Positions 35,405 through 44,419 of a stretch of 64,000 nucleotides of DNA are shown here, piece after piece. How positions within the stretch are numbered: position 1 is the stretch's first letter; the number at the start of each line of letters is the position of its first letter. Source of the stretch: Desulfovibrio inopinatus DSM 10711. Its GTDB lineage: Bacteria; Desulfobacterota; Desulfovibrionia; Desulfovibrionales; Desulfovibrionaceae. The stretch is from assembly GCF_000429305.1 (NCBI RefSeq), contig NZ_AUBP01000005.1, forward strand, positions 186,001 to 250,000, written 5' to 3'. Below the pieces are notes generated by a model. The model was given only the letters and a program-made list of their open reading frames with translations. It searched no databases and had not been told where the DNA came from. The translations under genes were made by a program, and so were the position numbers.

Positions 35405-37777
35405 TTACGCATCGTAGTTCTTTGTAACCAATCGCATTCTGTGGCTCCACGCTCTCAAAATAGCATATTTGTTATCTCCAAGCGGTTTATACTCAAGCCA
35501 GTATGTCACCGCAGCTGGAGAATGCGAAGCGATATGGACGCCGGTATCAGGGTTCATCACCTGCTTGTTGTTGGACTCGGCAAATTGAATAACCCGTTTG
35601 ATATCACTCGCCAGAATGCGTCTGCTGTCAATAAGATCCTGAACTTCCTGAGACAGCTCCAGAGTCATAGCATCAAGAGCTTCAGTCATGGGCGATGCTC
35701 CCCAGATGGTTTCAAGACAGGTATTTTTTAAACGGGCGCGAGTTTCTTGACGGTCGGCCATGCCGGGCGTCGCCCGCATAAGAGGATAGGTGCTGGTGAT
35801 TGATTCAGATGCTGCAGACTCGGGAAAGATATAATCCAATGCATAAAACACATTTTTCCCATTTCGAGACAGACTATCTCGACACATGGCACAGTAGGCT
35901 AAAAATGGAAGTTCCGATTGACCGACTCGGCGGTCCACGACCTTGGACGCCATAGCTGGGTGAGCAGAATCCATCAAACCACCGTACCCGCAACATTCAG
36001 TGTAGGCACCTGTCAATTCCGGTTCGGTGATATCGAGTTGAAGTCGTGCAAAGATCCGTCTGGCCGCTTCTTGAATGGCAGGTGCGTGACGCGTCGAACA
36101 CGGGTCATGCAACATCAGTTCGCTGGGGTGCCCCGCCGGCAATGTCGAGGGCATTGATTCGGTCATGGTTTTATCAAGGATTTCCCACAGCGAAACCGTA
36201 CGAGCATCGGGAAGAAGCTTGGCCAATTCTGTCAAACACGACGGACATGCGGCAATAATGGTCGGATTACCAAGCTCGCCCAGCGCCTTTTTCAGCAATT
36301 CCGCATGCTTTTCGGTGAGATCTGGACGTCCGGCCCAATATGCGGGAGTACCACAACAGGAGAGAAGCAATCCCACTCCCCCGGGAAGCACATCTTTTTG
36401 TGAACGAAGATGTTCATAGACACTCAGAACATGATCGGGCGATGATGCACTGAGCTGACAACCAGGCATAAAAACATAGGCACTCGCGTCAGTTCCAGGC
36501 TCATGTTTCGCAAGAAAAAAGGCATCCGAGGCATTGTATTCAAATTCTCGTAAAACATAGTCATGTGCGGAGGCCGGCATACGATCGGTTGCTGTCATTT
36601 CGCACCGAGACAAATAACAATACTCGGCCATGCTGAACCCGGAAGGACAAACTTCTTTGCACAGGTCACAAAAGCTACACGAATCGATCATGAGGTTGGC
36701 TTTGCGCTGTCCATACACAACCGACAAGTTATTATAAATTTCGCGAGCGTACTTTTTGGGATAGCCTTTGTAATGCTCAAGATATGCGCAAACCTTCACA
36801 CACTCAAGACACTCACATTGCAGACAACGTTTGGCCTCTTGCGCAGCTTGTTCCGCTGTCAGACCAACGTTTTGGTCGAAAGGTACAGCCTCCAGCGGCT
36901 CTACATCTTCAATGGACGTAAATAAACGTGTGCTACACGGTCCCTCTTTTTCACGAGAAGCCGTCAACGACGCACCTTGCATAAGCCGTTCTACAGACAA
37001 TCCCGCTTTACGGCCGTGAAAAGCCGCCGTAACAGGAGAATATGATGCAACGTCTTTAAAAAAGCCGCCGAGGAAAAATTTTGGAATTGATGTTGCCATT
37101 GATACGCTATCGAAAACCGGAGCACCGTTTTCATCAGCTTCAATACCAAATAAAGTCGCCGCATCGACAAGACTGGGCGTATCGCACCCAGCATACACGG
37201 CGCTGTATTCGGGAAGCAAGGTATCAAGCAACGCGCGGTCAAAAGAGCTAACGACTTCAATAACCACACCGCGTTTTTCGAGGCTGGCAAAGCCATTCTC
37301 AATAACGTCTTTGGGCAAAAATTTGTCGTCAAACTCTAGCAAAAAGCCCCCGCGCTCATTTTCGAGACAGTACATCGTCACGGGATAGGCTTTCGTCGAA
37401 ATATCCCAAGCCATCGTCATGGAACTGAGTCCGGCACCAAGAACAGCAATGCGCTTGTCTTTTGGTGGACGCCGGAGAAATCGATCATTGGGCTCCGAGA
37501 GAGTAACACAAGCTCGTTCCACATCGCCAATGTTGACCGGATCACCGACTTCTTGCCGTTTACATTCTTTCCGACACGGTTGATCACAGATGCGTCCGAG
37601 GATATCGGGAAGCGGCATGGTTTTCGCGAGTACTTTACGCGCTGCGTCAAGCTGCCCGGCTTCCATATGAGCCATAAATGGTCGCACATCAATATGCAGC
37701 GGACAAGCGGCTTTGCAGTATGCCGGTTCATCCTGGATGCAGCGACCTTCAAATGTACGAAGTACCTGTTGTTCCAT
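35405..37777 (-). CDS. Pyridine nucleotide-disulfide oxidoreductase with Fe-S and CCG domains
   Basis: A 790-aa multidomain cytoplasmic protein. The N-terminal GltD-type Fe-S region has CKAACPLHIDVRPF and CDQPCRKECKR. A Rossmann motif IAVLGAGLSSM follows (GxGxxS, not GxGxxG). The middle holds LQCECLECVKVC and CSFCDLCKEVCPSGF. The next part resembles the HdrB/GlpC CCG type: MPGCQLSAS, LLSCCGTPAYW, HDPCSTRH, TECCGYGG and AYCAMCRD. The C-terminal 120 residues are a small domain of unknown role. ATG 37777 is supported by the GltD-like opening MEQQVLRTFEGRC. It may feed or drain electrons of the aldehyde oxidoreductase. Confidence 0.86.
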   Translation of the reverse strand: MEQQVLRTFEGRCIQDEPAYCKAACPLHIDVRPFMAHMEAGQLDAARKVLAKTMPLPDILGRICDQPCRKECKRQEVGDPVNIGDVERACVTLSEPNDRFLRRPPKDKRIAVLGAGLSSMTMAWDISTKAYPVTMYCLENERGGFLLEFDDKFLPKDVIENGFASLEKRGVVIEVVSSFDRALLDTLLPEYSAVYAGCDTPSLVDAATLFGIEADENGAPVFDSVSMATSIPKFFLGGFFKDVASYSPVTAAFHGRKAGLSVERLMQGASLTASREKEGPCSTRLFTSIEDVEPLEAVPFDQNVGLTAEQAAQEAKRCLQCECLECVKVCAYLEHYKGYPKKYAREIYNNLSVVYGQRKANLMIDSCSFCDLCKEVCPSGFSMAEYCYLSRCEMTATDRMPASAHDYVLREFEYNASDAFFLAKHEPGTDASAYVFMPGCQLSASSPDHVLSVYEHLRSQKDVLPGGVGLLLSCCGTPAYWAGRPDLTEKHAELLKKALGELGNPTIIAACPSCLTELAKLLPDARTVSLWEILDKTMTESMPSTLPAGHPSELMLHDPCSTRHAPAIQEAARRIFARLQLDITEPELTGAYTECCGYGGLMDSAHPAMASKVVDRRVGQSELPFLAYCAMCRDSLSRNGKNVFYALDYIFPESAASESITSTYPLMRATPGMADRQETRARLKNTCLETIWGASPMTEALDAMTLELSQEVQDLIDSRRILASDIKRVIQFAESNNKQVMNPDTGVHIASHSPAAVTYWLEYKPLGDNKYAILRAWSHRMRLVTKNYDA

Positions 37778-37832
37778 GATGTGATTTCCGTCGGCGGTAC
37801 AAGCCGCCTCTGGCTTGGGGAGGGTTTTGGTG

Positions 37833-37866
37833 AAAAAGCCCGGTCCGGGCGTAGACCCGGACCGGG
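37833..37866 (-). terminator. Intrinsic terminator between the oxidoreductase and its flavoprotein gene
   Basis: On the minus strand, 11-bp perfect arms CCCGGTCCGGG / CCCGGACCGGG with a 6-base loop are followed by CTTTTTC. Located 27 bases past the mop stop, it should cap a large mop mRNA and leave the maturation genes to readthrough or to their own promoter. Confidence 0.85.
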
Positions 37867-37892
37867 ACAAAGAGCTTACAAAACGGCAGCCA

Positions 37893-40616
37893 CTATTTTT
37901 TCAGAGCGGCAAGCACTTTTTCAGGACGTGCGGGCAGGTGCGTGATGCGGGCGCCGCAAGCCTGGTAGATAGCATTGCTGATGGAAGCATGGGGGCTGGT
38001 CAGCGGAAGTTCGCCAACACCGGCCGCACCGTGCGGACCATCTTTACGCGGGGAATCAGCGTAGATGATTTCCATTTCATCAGGAATCTGCTTGATGTAA
38101 GGAAGACCAGCGCCGGCCAGCGTGGAATGCTTCTTGATGTCTTCGTAGTCTTCGGTAAGAGCCAGCCCGATACCTTGAGCAAGGCCGCCCCAGATCTGAC
38201 CATCAACAGTCAGCTTGTTAGCGAGTTCGCCGACGTCAGCAGCAAGAGTCATCTTTTCAACGGTGGTAACACCGGTGTTCACGTCAACAGCGACTTCAGC
38301 CATGAAGATGCCGTACATGTAGATGACGAAGGGTTTGCCCTGGCCGGTTTCGGGATCGCAGTGAGTACCTTCGGTGGCAGTCCAGTTACCTTCAACCTTG
38401 GTGGGTTTGCCGGCAGCGACTTGTTCGTCGTAGTTACGGAACGTGCCGTCGTCTTTCTTCAGGGCTTCCATCAGGTTTTCACAAGCAACGCGGATGGCGT
38501 TACCGACCATGACCTGCGAACGGGAACCACCAGCAGGACCAGCGACAGGCTGTTTGTCGGTGTTCGGCCAGGTGAACTTCAGAAGCTCAGGAGCAACGCC
38601 CATGGGCTTCAGAGTTTCGTGAGCCGTGCTGATTGCACCGATGTCAGCGCCCTGACCATGGTCTTCCCAAGCGGTACCGATGGTGATGGTGCCGTCAGCG
38701 TGCAGTTCAGCGTATGCGCCAGCGCCGTCAGGACCGTCAAGACCGCAGCCATACACACCAATGGAGAGGCCAACGCCTTTTTTGATCGTGTCGGTGGACT
38801 CGGCTTTGGCTTTCTTCACAGCGGCTTCGTATTTAGGACGAAGCTGATCCATCAACGGAGGCAGCGCAAAGGATTCAGGAATCTGACCGGTGGGGTTCGT
38901 GGAACCTTCACGGTAGATGTTTTTGTAGCGCAGATCGAACGGATCCATGCCGAGCTTTTCAGCCAGCATATCCATCAGAACTTCCGAGGAGAACTCGGAC
39001 TGGGGCGAACCGTAACCGCGGAAAGCCGAACCCCAAGCATGGTTGGTGCAGACTGTGCGACCAACACCACGGATGTTGGGGATGTTGTAACCAGCACCGA
39101 CGAACTGAACACCGCGCAGGGTCAGCAAGTCACCGAATTCGGAGTACGGACCGTGGTCACAAGACCAGTCAGCGTCCATGGCTTTAAGCGTGCCGTCTTT
39201 GTCAGCAGCCATTTTGACGTTGACGAACCAGGGCGAACGTTTACCGGTGTAGGTCTGCTGCTGGAAGTAGTTGTAGCGCAGGTGGCAGGGACGTCCAGTA
39301 GCCATGGTGGCGGCGCCGACCAGAGCTTCCATGGTGGGGCTGAACTTGTAACCGAACGTGCCACCCATGGGGTTGGCAACCAGAACGATCTGATCAGCTT
39401 CAAGACCCAGACCAGGAGCGATCATGAGCAGGTGCAGGTGAACACCGATGGATTTGGAATGAATGTAGAGCTTACCATCGTCGCCCATGTAGGCGAAACC
39501 GACGTCCGGTTCGATGGGCAGGTGAGGCTGACGGCCAACGTAGAAGTCGCCTTCCACGGTAACATCGGCGCCATCAAAGATCGGCTTGGTGTCTTCGCCT
39601 TTCTTGTTGTAGCATTCGTAGTAAACGTTCGGTGTGCCGGGGTGGATTTCAATGGCGTCTTCAGCCATGGCATCCAGGGCATTCATGTATTCGGGCAGTT
39701 CTTCCAGGTCCACTTTGACCTTGGCAGCAGCGGCACGAGCGTTGGCTTCGTTGTCGGCGCAAACGATGGCGATAGCATCACCAAATTGGAAGATCTTTTC
39801 GTCGCACAGGATAGGACGATCCCAGCCGTCACCTTTGTTGGTCGGGAAGGTGATCAGACCGGTGATGCGGTTTTTGCCTTTGATGTCTTTGTGGGTGATG
39901 ACTTTAACAACACCAGGCATCTTTTCGGCTTCGGAGGTGTCGATGCCTTTAATGTTGGCGTGAGACACTTCAGCCTGAACCAAGGCGCAATGCAAGGTGT
40001 CTTCGGGCATTTTGAGACCGAGGTCTGCACCGTAGTCCAAGGTACCCGTAACTTTGGCAATCGCCGTGGGACGGGGATAGTTGCTTCCCCAGATGCTGCC
40101 GTTGGCGGGCATCTTGAAGTCGAAATCTTCCATGGACATTTCGCCACGGAGAACTTTGGCGGCGTCCATAACGGCGTCAACCAAGGGCTTGTAACCGGTG
40201 CAACGACAGGCGTTTTTGTGCTTCTGGAACCAATCGCGAACTTCTTCACGGGTAGGAGAAGGATTGGAATCAAGCAGTCCTTTGGCGGACACGATGAAAC
40301 CGGGCGAGCAGAAGCCGCACTGAGCAGCACCGTGAGCCATCCATGCTTTCTGAATGGGGTGCATGTCGGCAGGTGTGCCGATGCCTTCAATAGTAGTGAT
40401 GCTTGCACCGTCAGCAACACGTTTCATTTTAACGATACAGGAACGGACAACTTTGCCGTCGAGGATAACACTACAGGCACCGCACTGTCCCTGATCACAA
40501 CCAACTTTAACGCCAGTCAGGCCAAGCTGATTGCGCAGCACTTTGGACAGCATGTCTTCGGCATTGACGAACAGGTTACGTTCGACGCCATTGACGGTAA
40601 TAACTTTTTGAATCAT
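37893..40616 (-). CDS. mop: Molybdenum aldehyde oxidoreductase (Mop)
   Basis: A 907-aa xanthine-oxidase-family enzyme oxidising aldehydes to carboxylates. N-terminal [2Fe-2S] ligands C40, C45, C48 and C60 and the second cluster QCGFCSPG with ACRCTG match the D. gigas enzyme. The molybdopterin domain follows, and GVGELP places the catalytic glutamate at E869, the same number as in D. gigas. There are no FAD or NAD domains. The codon set is strongly biased, as in highly expressed genes. Start ATG 40616 has AAAGGAG upstream and gives the family N-terminus MIQKVITVNG. Reduced enzyme probably passes electrons to flavodoxin or the flavoprotein downstream. Confidence 0.97.
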   Translation of the reverse strand: MIQKVITVNGVERNLFVNAEDMLSKVLRNQLGLTGVKVGCDQGQCGACSVILDGKVVRSCIVKMKRVADGASITTIEGIGTPADMHPIQKAWMAHGAAQCGFCSPGFIVSAKGLLDSNPSPTREEVRDWFQKHKNACRCTGYKPLVDAVMDAAKVLRGEMSMEDFDFKMPANGSIWGSNYPRPTAIAKVTGTLDYGADLGLKMPEDTLHCALVQAEVSHANIKGIDTSEAEKMPGVVKVITHKDIKGKNRITGLITFPTNKGDGWDRPILCDEKIFQFGDAIAIVCADNEANARAAAAKVKVDLEELPEYMNALDAMAEDAIEIHPGTPNVYYECYNKKGEDTKPIFDGADVTVEGDFYVGRQPHLPIEPDVGFAYMGDDGKLYIHSKSIGVHLHLLMIAPGLGLEADQIVLVANPMGGTFGYKFSPTMEALVGAATMATGRPCHLRYNYFQQQTYTGKRSPWFVNVKMAADKDGTLKAMDADWSCDHGPYSEFGDLLTLRGVQFVGAGYNIPNIRGVGRTVCTNHAWGSAFRGYGSPQSEFSSEVLMDMLAEKLGMDPFDLRYKNIYREGSTNPTGQIPESFALPPLMDQLRPKYEAAVKKAKAESTDTIKKGVGLSIGVYGCGLDGPDGAGAYAELHADGTITIGTAWEDHGQGADIGAISTAHETLKPMGVAPELLKFTWPNTDKQPVAGPAGGSRSQVMVGNAIRVACENLMEALKKDDGTFRNYDEQVAAGKPTKVEGNWTATEGTHCDPETGQGKPFVIYMYGIFMAEVAVDVNTGVTTVEKMTLAADVGELANKLTVDGQIWGGLAQGIGLALTEDYEDIKKHSTLAGAGLPYIKQIPDEMEIIYADSPRKDGPHGAAGVGELPLTSPHASISNAIYQACGARITHLPARPEKVLAALKK

Positions 40617-40696
40617 TGTACAAGAACTCCTTTGGGTTGACACAAGGGGTGGCGAAACGGCCGGCTCATGCTCTCAAAAACGCGCGAACGTTGATT

Positions 40697-40726
40697 GCAT
40701 AAGTTAGGGTTGTGCCGTTTCGTCAA
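40697..40726 (-). promoter_or_regulatory. Candidate mop promoter
   Basis: On the minus strand TTGACG (40726-40721) and TTATGC (40702-40697) are separated by 18 bases, with the ATG about 80 bases downstream. CGAAACGGC sits directly on the -35 side and its complement GCCGTTTCG occurs 50 bases further on. Confidence 0.4.
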
Positions 40727-40810
40727 TTTACAACCACGCCTGCCATGACCAACGCCCGATACAAAATCGGATTTGGCCGGGGGGGGAGAAATTATTGCCT
40801 GACGATCTGT

Positions 40811-41830
40811 CTATTTGCCGAATCCGCATATCGGATAGCGACAGGTCTCGCAGCCGGCACACAGTCCACCGTGTCCGAGCCCGATAATATCGCGACGAGT
40901 AACGGTTTCACCTGCGACAAGCCGCGGTGCGACAAGATCGAAAATGCTTGCTTTGGAGTACATGACACAGCCGGGAAGCCCCATCACGGGGATATCTCCC
41001 AAATACGCCAACATGAACATGGCTCCAGGGAATGTCGGCGCACCGTAGGTGACAACATCTGCACCAAGAGCACGAATGGCACTTGGAGTCTGATCATCAG
41101 GATCAACGGACATGCCGCCAGTCAAGGCGATCATGTCTGCTCCTTCTTCCAGGAGGCTTCTGACAGCATCAATGGCCATGCTTGTATCGTCGGGCACAAA
41201 AGCCTGGCGAAGGATTGAGCATCCCATTTTTTCAAATTTCTTTTTGAGAATAGGTCCGAAAGCGTCTTTAATGCGTCCGTGATAAACTTCACTCCCGGTC
41301 GTGACAACACCGACCTGCAAAGGACGAAAAGGTTTAATCGTAACAATTGGACCATAATTTGCACAAATATTTTCAACACGTTCGACTTTTTCGTTCACAA
41401 CGGCTAAAGGAACAACACGAGTTCCAGCAACTTGACGACCAACCGTCACAGCTTGGTTGCCATGAATAGTTGCGAAAACAATTTCTTCTTCGCTGTTGAT
41501 TTCAAACAGCGCGTCAGTGTTGATTTTCAACAGGCCATCGATTTCGGCATGCAGGTTGATCCGGCCTTCACATACAGAGGATAAAGACAAATGCTCACCC
41601 TTCGCCGCTTTCGCCATGCGCTTGGCCGCATCGTCTTCATGAACAAAGCCATCGTTCAGATCGAAGACATATATATGTTCTTTTCCAAGACTCAGCAGCT
41701 TGGGAACATCCGTGTTCGAAATAATATGTCCACGTTTAAACGCTCTCCCCTTGAACTTGCCAGGAACAATCTGGGTGATGTCGTGACACAGGACTGTCCC
41801 TACAGCCTGCTCCACCGGAATCGCTTTCAT
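40811..41830 (-). CDS. MoeA-like molybdopterin-binding protein
   Basis: A 339-aa protein with the MoaB/MogA/MoeA fold: VGVVTTGSEVYHGRI, ALTGGMSVDPDDQTPSAI and GLPGCVMY. It lacks the extended domains of full MoeA, and the N-terminal half opens with the MoeA-like VLCHDITQIVPGKFKG. The C-terminus is special: GLCAGCETCRYPICGFGK gives four cysteines in 13 residues, probably a metal site. It probably delivers or inserts molybdenum or cofactor for Mop. It leads the minus-strand block; the regulator gene is divergent from it. Confidence 0.85.
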   Translation of the reverse strand: MKAIPVEQAVGTVLCHDITQIVPGKFKGRAFKRGHIISNTDVPKLLSLGKEHIYVFDLNDGFVHEDDAAKRMAKAAKGEHLSLSSVCEGRINLHAEIDGLLKINTDALFEINSEEEIVFATIHGNQAVTVGRQVAGTRVVPLAVVNEKVERVENICANYGPIVTIKPFRPLQVGVVTTGSEVYHGRIKDAFGPILKKKFEKMGCSILRQAFVPDDTSMAIDAVRSLLEEGADMIALTGGMSVDPDDQTPSAIRALGADVVTYGAPTFPGAMFMLAYLGDIPVMGLPGCVMYSKASIFDLVAPRLVAGETVTRRDIIGLGHGGLCAGCETCRYPICGFGK

Positions 41831-42050
41831 ACCGAATCTCCACTTGGTGCGCTTTTCGCGCCCCTTCGACCTGTCGTCGGTTGCCGTATATCAAGATACG
41901 AGGAGCTTGCCTCGGTTTCCTTTTTTCGTTAGCTCGAAAAGGTATGTCACGTTTGGCATAAAACCCGTGCTTTGAGTATCGGGTCAAGACAAGAACAACA
42001 CTTTTTTTGACAATATTCGATGTAATATAACAAAAATGTTGGAGGGAAGT

Positions 42051-42776
42051 GTGGAACAATTTGATTCTGGTGGGACTGCCCCGTCTCCTGAGCGCTCCCA
42101 TAAAAACCGATATGTTGCTCGAGCAAAGATATCGGAAGAATCATTTCGACGGATTGTCAGTTTGTTTGCGCTTGATATTGAAGCGGGAAAAATAGCCGAA
42201 TCAACAGGATTTTCACGAAACACCATCAACACCTATCTGCGCCGTATTCGCGTTCGAATTGCGAGATACTGTTTGGAGCAGGCCCCAATCTTCAAAAAAC
42301 TATCGCACGGAAGTGCGTTTTTCATCATCGGCCGAACACTCGGCGGTGGACGATACTATAAAAAAGGGCCGGGCTTATTATATGGAATCCTCCGAGCAGA
42401 TCGAACCCTGTTTGTCGAAATCATGCCTGATTGCGAACGATCGACACTGACGGCAGTGCTCTCTGGCTCAATGTACGCTCAGGGACAGATCAATCTTGGC
42501 TATTGGAAATCGTTCGAAACACCGCTCACTCCAGGAGGTTTGGAGGATCTTTTTTTACGTCCTTCAACAAGTAATGTCCTTCAACGAATAGTATCGCCCG
42601 AAGCGACGTTGGCCGCTTTTCTTGATTTTTGTCGTGTCCGTCTTGAAAAATTCCGTGGCCTTCGAAGTGAAACCATTCGACTGCATATGAAAGAATGTGA
42701 ATTTCGCTTCAATAATAATGGCAAGAATATTTATACACTCACCATGCAAATCTTAGAGAAAGATCCGTTGAATTAA
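42051..42776 (+). CDS. Regulator-like protein derived from an IS1595-type transposase
   Basis: A 241-aa protein. Residues 15-70 have a helix-turn-helix segment IAESTGFSRNTINTYLRRIR as in the N-terminus of IS1595/ISXO2-like transposases, and residues about 85-150 align with the transposase core (LGGGRYYKKGPGLLYGIL, FVEIMPDCERSTL). The acidic residues expected in GEVELDE and IYTDGW appear as SAFFIIGRT and INLGYW, so the DDE triad seems lost. No terminal inverted repeats or target duplications were found. The best start is GTG 42051, five bases after GGAGG; ATG 42036 has no site. Probably a domesticated DNA-binding regulator of the divergent mop block. Confidence 0.65.
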   Translation: MEQFDSGGTAPSPERSHKNRYVARAKISEESFRRIVSLFALDIEAGKIAESTGFSRNTINTYLRRIRVRIARYCLEQAPIFKKLSHGSAFFIIGRTLGGGRYYKKGPGLLYGILRADRTLFVEIMPDCERSTLTAVLSGSMYAQGQINLGYWKSFETPLTPGGLEDLFLRPSTSNVLQRIVSPEATLAAFLDFCRVRLEKFRGLRSETIRLHMKECEFRFNNNGKNIYTLTMQILEKDPLN

Positions 42777-43361
42777 TGCCTGTCGAGTTCCCCCACTCCC
42801 CCTCTTTTCCACTTTTAACAATATATAGCTTAAGTACATTCTCGCCTTATCTCCTCATGAGAGTCCCCATATTGATATGAGCATGAAGCATAACCTTCAA
42901 AGCACGCTGTCAGCCTCATCCGACACATCGCTCCATTTTTTCCGATATCAGCACGAATGATGTGAAAGCACTTGTCGGAGTTTTTCCGAGGCAACCTCTC
43001 GGACTTTGTCGATCTCTTGCTCTTGGCGTGTATTTCTCTTCTTCGCCCTCTTCTATCCTACTCTGTGAAAATATTGTTACAGTTATGCTCTCTCGCAAGA
43101 AAGACTATACGCAATCGCATGGAACGATTGGTCACAATGGAAAGCGATACGAAATTTTCCACGGCAATATATCGTTTTGAAATTATAGCAAATAATTTTG
43201 TATCCTCCCAGATACCTTTCTTTGAAGAGCAAATATTTGGAAGCCTCTCTTCCTGTTTATAATCAGTTCGTAACGGAAACATAACCACCTCGGCATTTAC
43301 TTCACAATGGAAGACGATACGCCGGACCATACATCTTTACACAACTTCAATGAGGTGGAAA
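42777..43361. other. Intergenic region upstream of pstS
   Basis: This 585-bp gap holds no convincing gene. Short overlapping frames near 42916-43330 lack ribosome sites and motifs. Imperfect hairpins occur around 42975-43005. A three-unit 11-base repeat close to pstS is listed as a candidate Pho box. Confidence 0.6.
43253..43285 (+). promoter_or_regulatory. Candidate Pho box upstream of pstS
   Basis: Three consecutive 11-base units CTGTTTATAAT, CAGTTCGTAAC and GGAAACATAAC share TAA[T/C] at their ends. The 11-base period is that of PhoB sites, and a possible -10 TTTACT lies about 10 bases downstream. Match to the E. coli CTGTCAT consensus is partial. Confidence 0.4.
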
Positions 43362-44384
43362 ATGAAAGTTTTGAAAAATGTTGTTGGATTTATCTTTACA
43401 TTTGCACTCCTTGTCCCTTCCGTGGCCTTGGCAGATGTCAACCTGGTTGGATCCGGTGCGAGCTTTCCAGCTCCTTTATACACGACTTGGTTCAAAACCT
43501 TCAGCCGTGAAAATTCCGGTGTTCAGGTGAGTTACCAGTCCAAAGGAAGCGGCGCCGGCATTCGCGATTTCCAAAATCATGTTGTCGATTTTGGTGCCAG
43601 CGATGCGGCTATGTCTGCCGAAGAGATCTCCAAAGTTGCCGAAGGAGTTCAACTTCTTCCCATGACCGCCGGTGAAATTGTGCTTTCGTACAATCTGAAA
43701 GGCGTGAAGGAACTGAAGCTGCCTCGGGAAGCCTATTCTAAAATTTATCTTGGTGAAATCACCAAGTGGAACGACCCCATCATTGCCAAAGCCAATCCTG
43801 GCGTAAAGCTTCCTGATGAAAACATCACCGTTGTCGCTCGTGCCGACAGCTCCGGAACGACCTTTAACTTCACCCAGCATTTGGCCGCTATCAATAAAGA
43901 ATTCAAAGACAAAGTTGGTTCCGGCAAAACCGTTGACTGGCCGCTTGGTGATCATCTCGTTAAATCGCCCAAAAACGACGGCGTTGCAGCCACCATCATG
44001 CAAACTCCCGGTGCAATTGGATACATTGAATTCGGCTATGCCAAAATGACGAAACTCCCCATGGCTTCCCTGGAAAACAAGGCGGGGAAATTCGTTGCTC
44101 CTGGTCTTGCCGGCGGACAAGCTGCGCTGGCCAACGTGACCTTACCCGAAAACATGATTGTATTTGTGACCGATCCGGAAGGCGCTGATTCCTACCCCAT
44201 GGTGACCTACACCTGGATGCTTTTCTACAAGACCTACCAAGATAAAGAAAAACTGGAATGGATCCACAAGCTCATTGATTACTGCTTGTTCAAAGGTCAG
44301 GCTATTTCTGACAAAGCCGGATATATCCCTCTCCCTGAAACAGTTGTGAAAAAAGTATCGGAAGCGGCAAAAACCATTCAATAA
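43362..44384 (+). CDS. pstS: Phosphate ABC transporter substrate-binding protein PstS
   Basis: A 340-aa periplasmic phosphate-binding protein. A signal peptide (about 1-25, ending SVALA) is followed by the family opening VNLVGSGASFPAPLYTTWF, the phosphate-binding GSGAGIRDF and VARADSSGTTFNFTQ. An in-frame ATG at 43350 exists, but GAGGTGG just before ATG 43362 favours MKVLKN. It is followed by a small hairpin (44385-44405) and pstC, typical for making more PstS than permease. Phosphate starvation control is likely from the repeated site upstream. Confidence 0.95.
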   Translation: MKVLKNVVGFIFTFALLVPSVALADVNLVGSGASFPAPLYTTWFKTFSRENSGVQVSYQSKGSGAGIRDFQNHVVDFGASDAAMSAEEISKVAEGVQLLPMTAGEIVLSYNLKGVKELKLPREAYSKIYLGEITKWNDPIIAKANPGVKLPDENITVVARADSSGTTFNFTQHLAAINKEFKDKVGSGKTVDWPLGDHLVKSPKNDGVAATIMQTPGAIGYIEFGYAKMTKLPMASLENKAGKFVAPGLAGGQAALANVTLPENMIVFVTDPEGADSYPMVTYTWMLFYKTYQDKEKLEWIHKLIDYCLFKGQAISDKAGYIPLPETVVKKVSEAAKTIQ

Positions 44385-44419
44385 ATTCATTCTTTTAAAA
44401 TGAATATAAGGCAGATCTG

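Noticed and set aside
37815-40640. A 941-codon open frame on the plus strand opposite mop
   Set aside because: It mirrors the highly biased codons of mop, which avoid TTA, CTA and TCA, and has no ribosome site or recognisable domain.
42916-43330. Several short frames on both strands upstream of pstS
   Set aside because: They overlap one another, lack ribosome sites and show no motifs.
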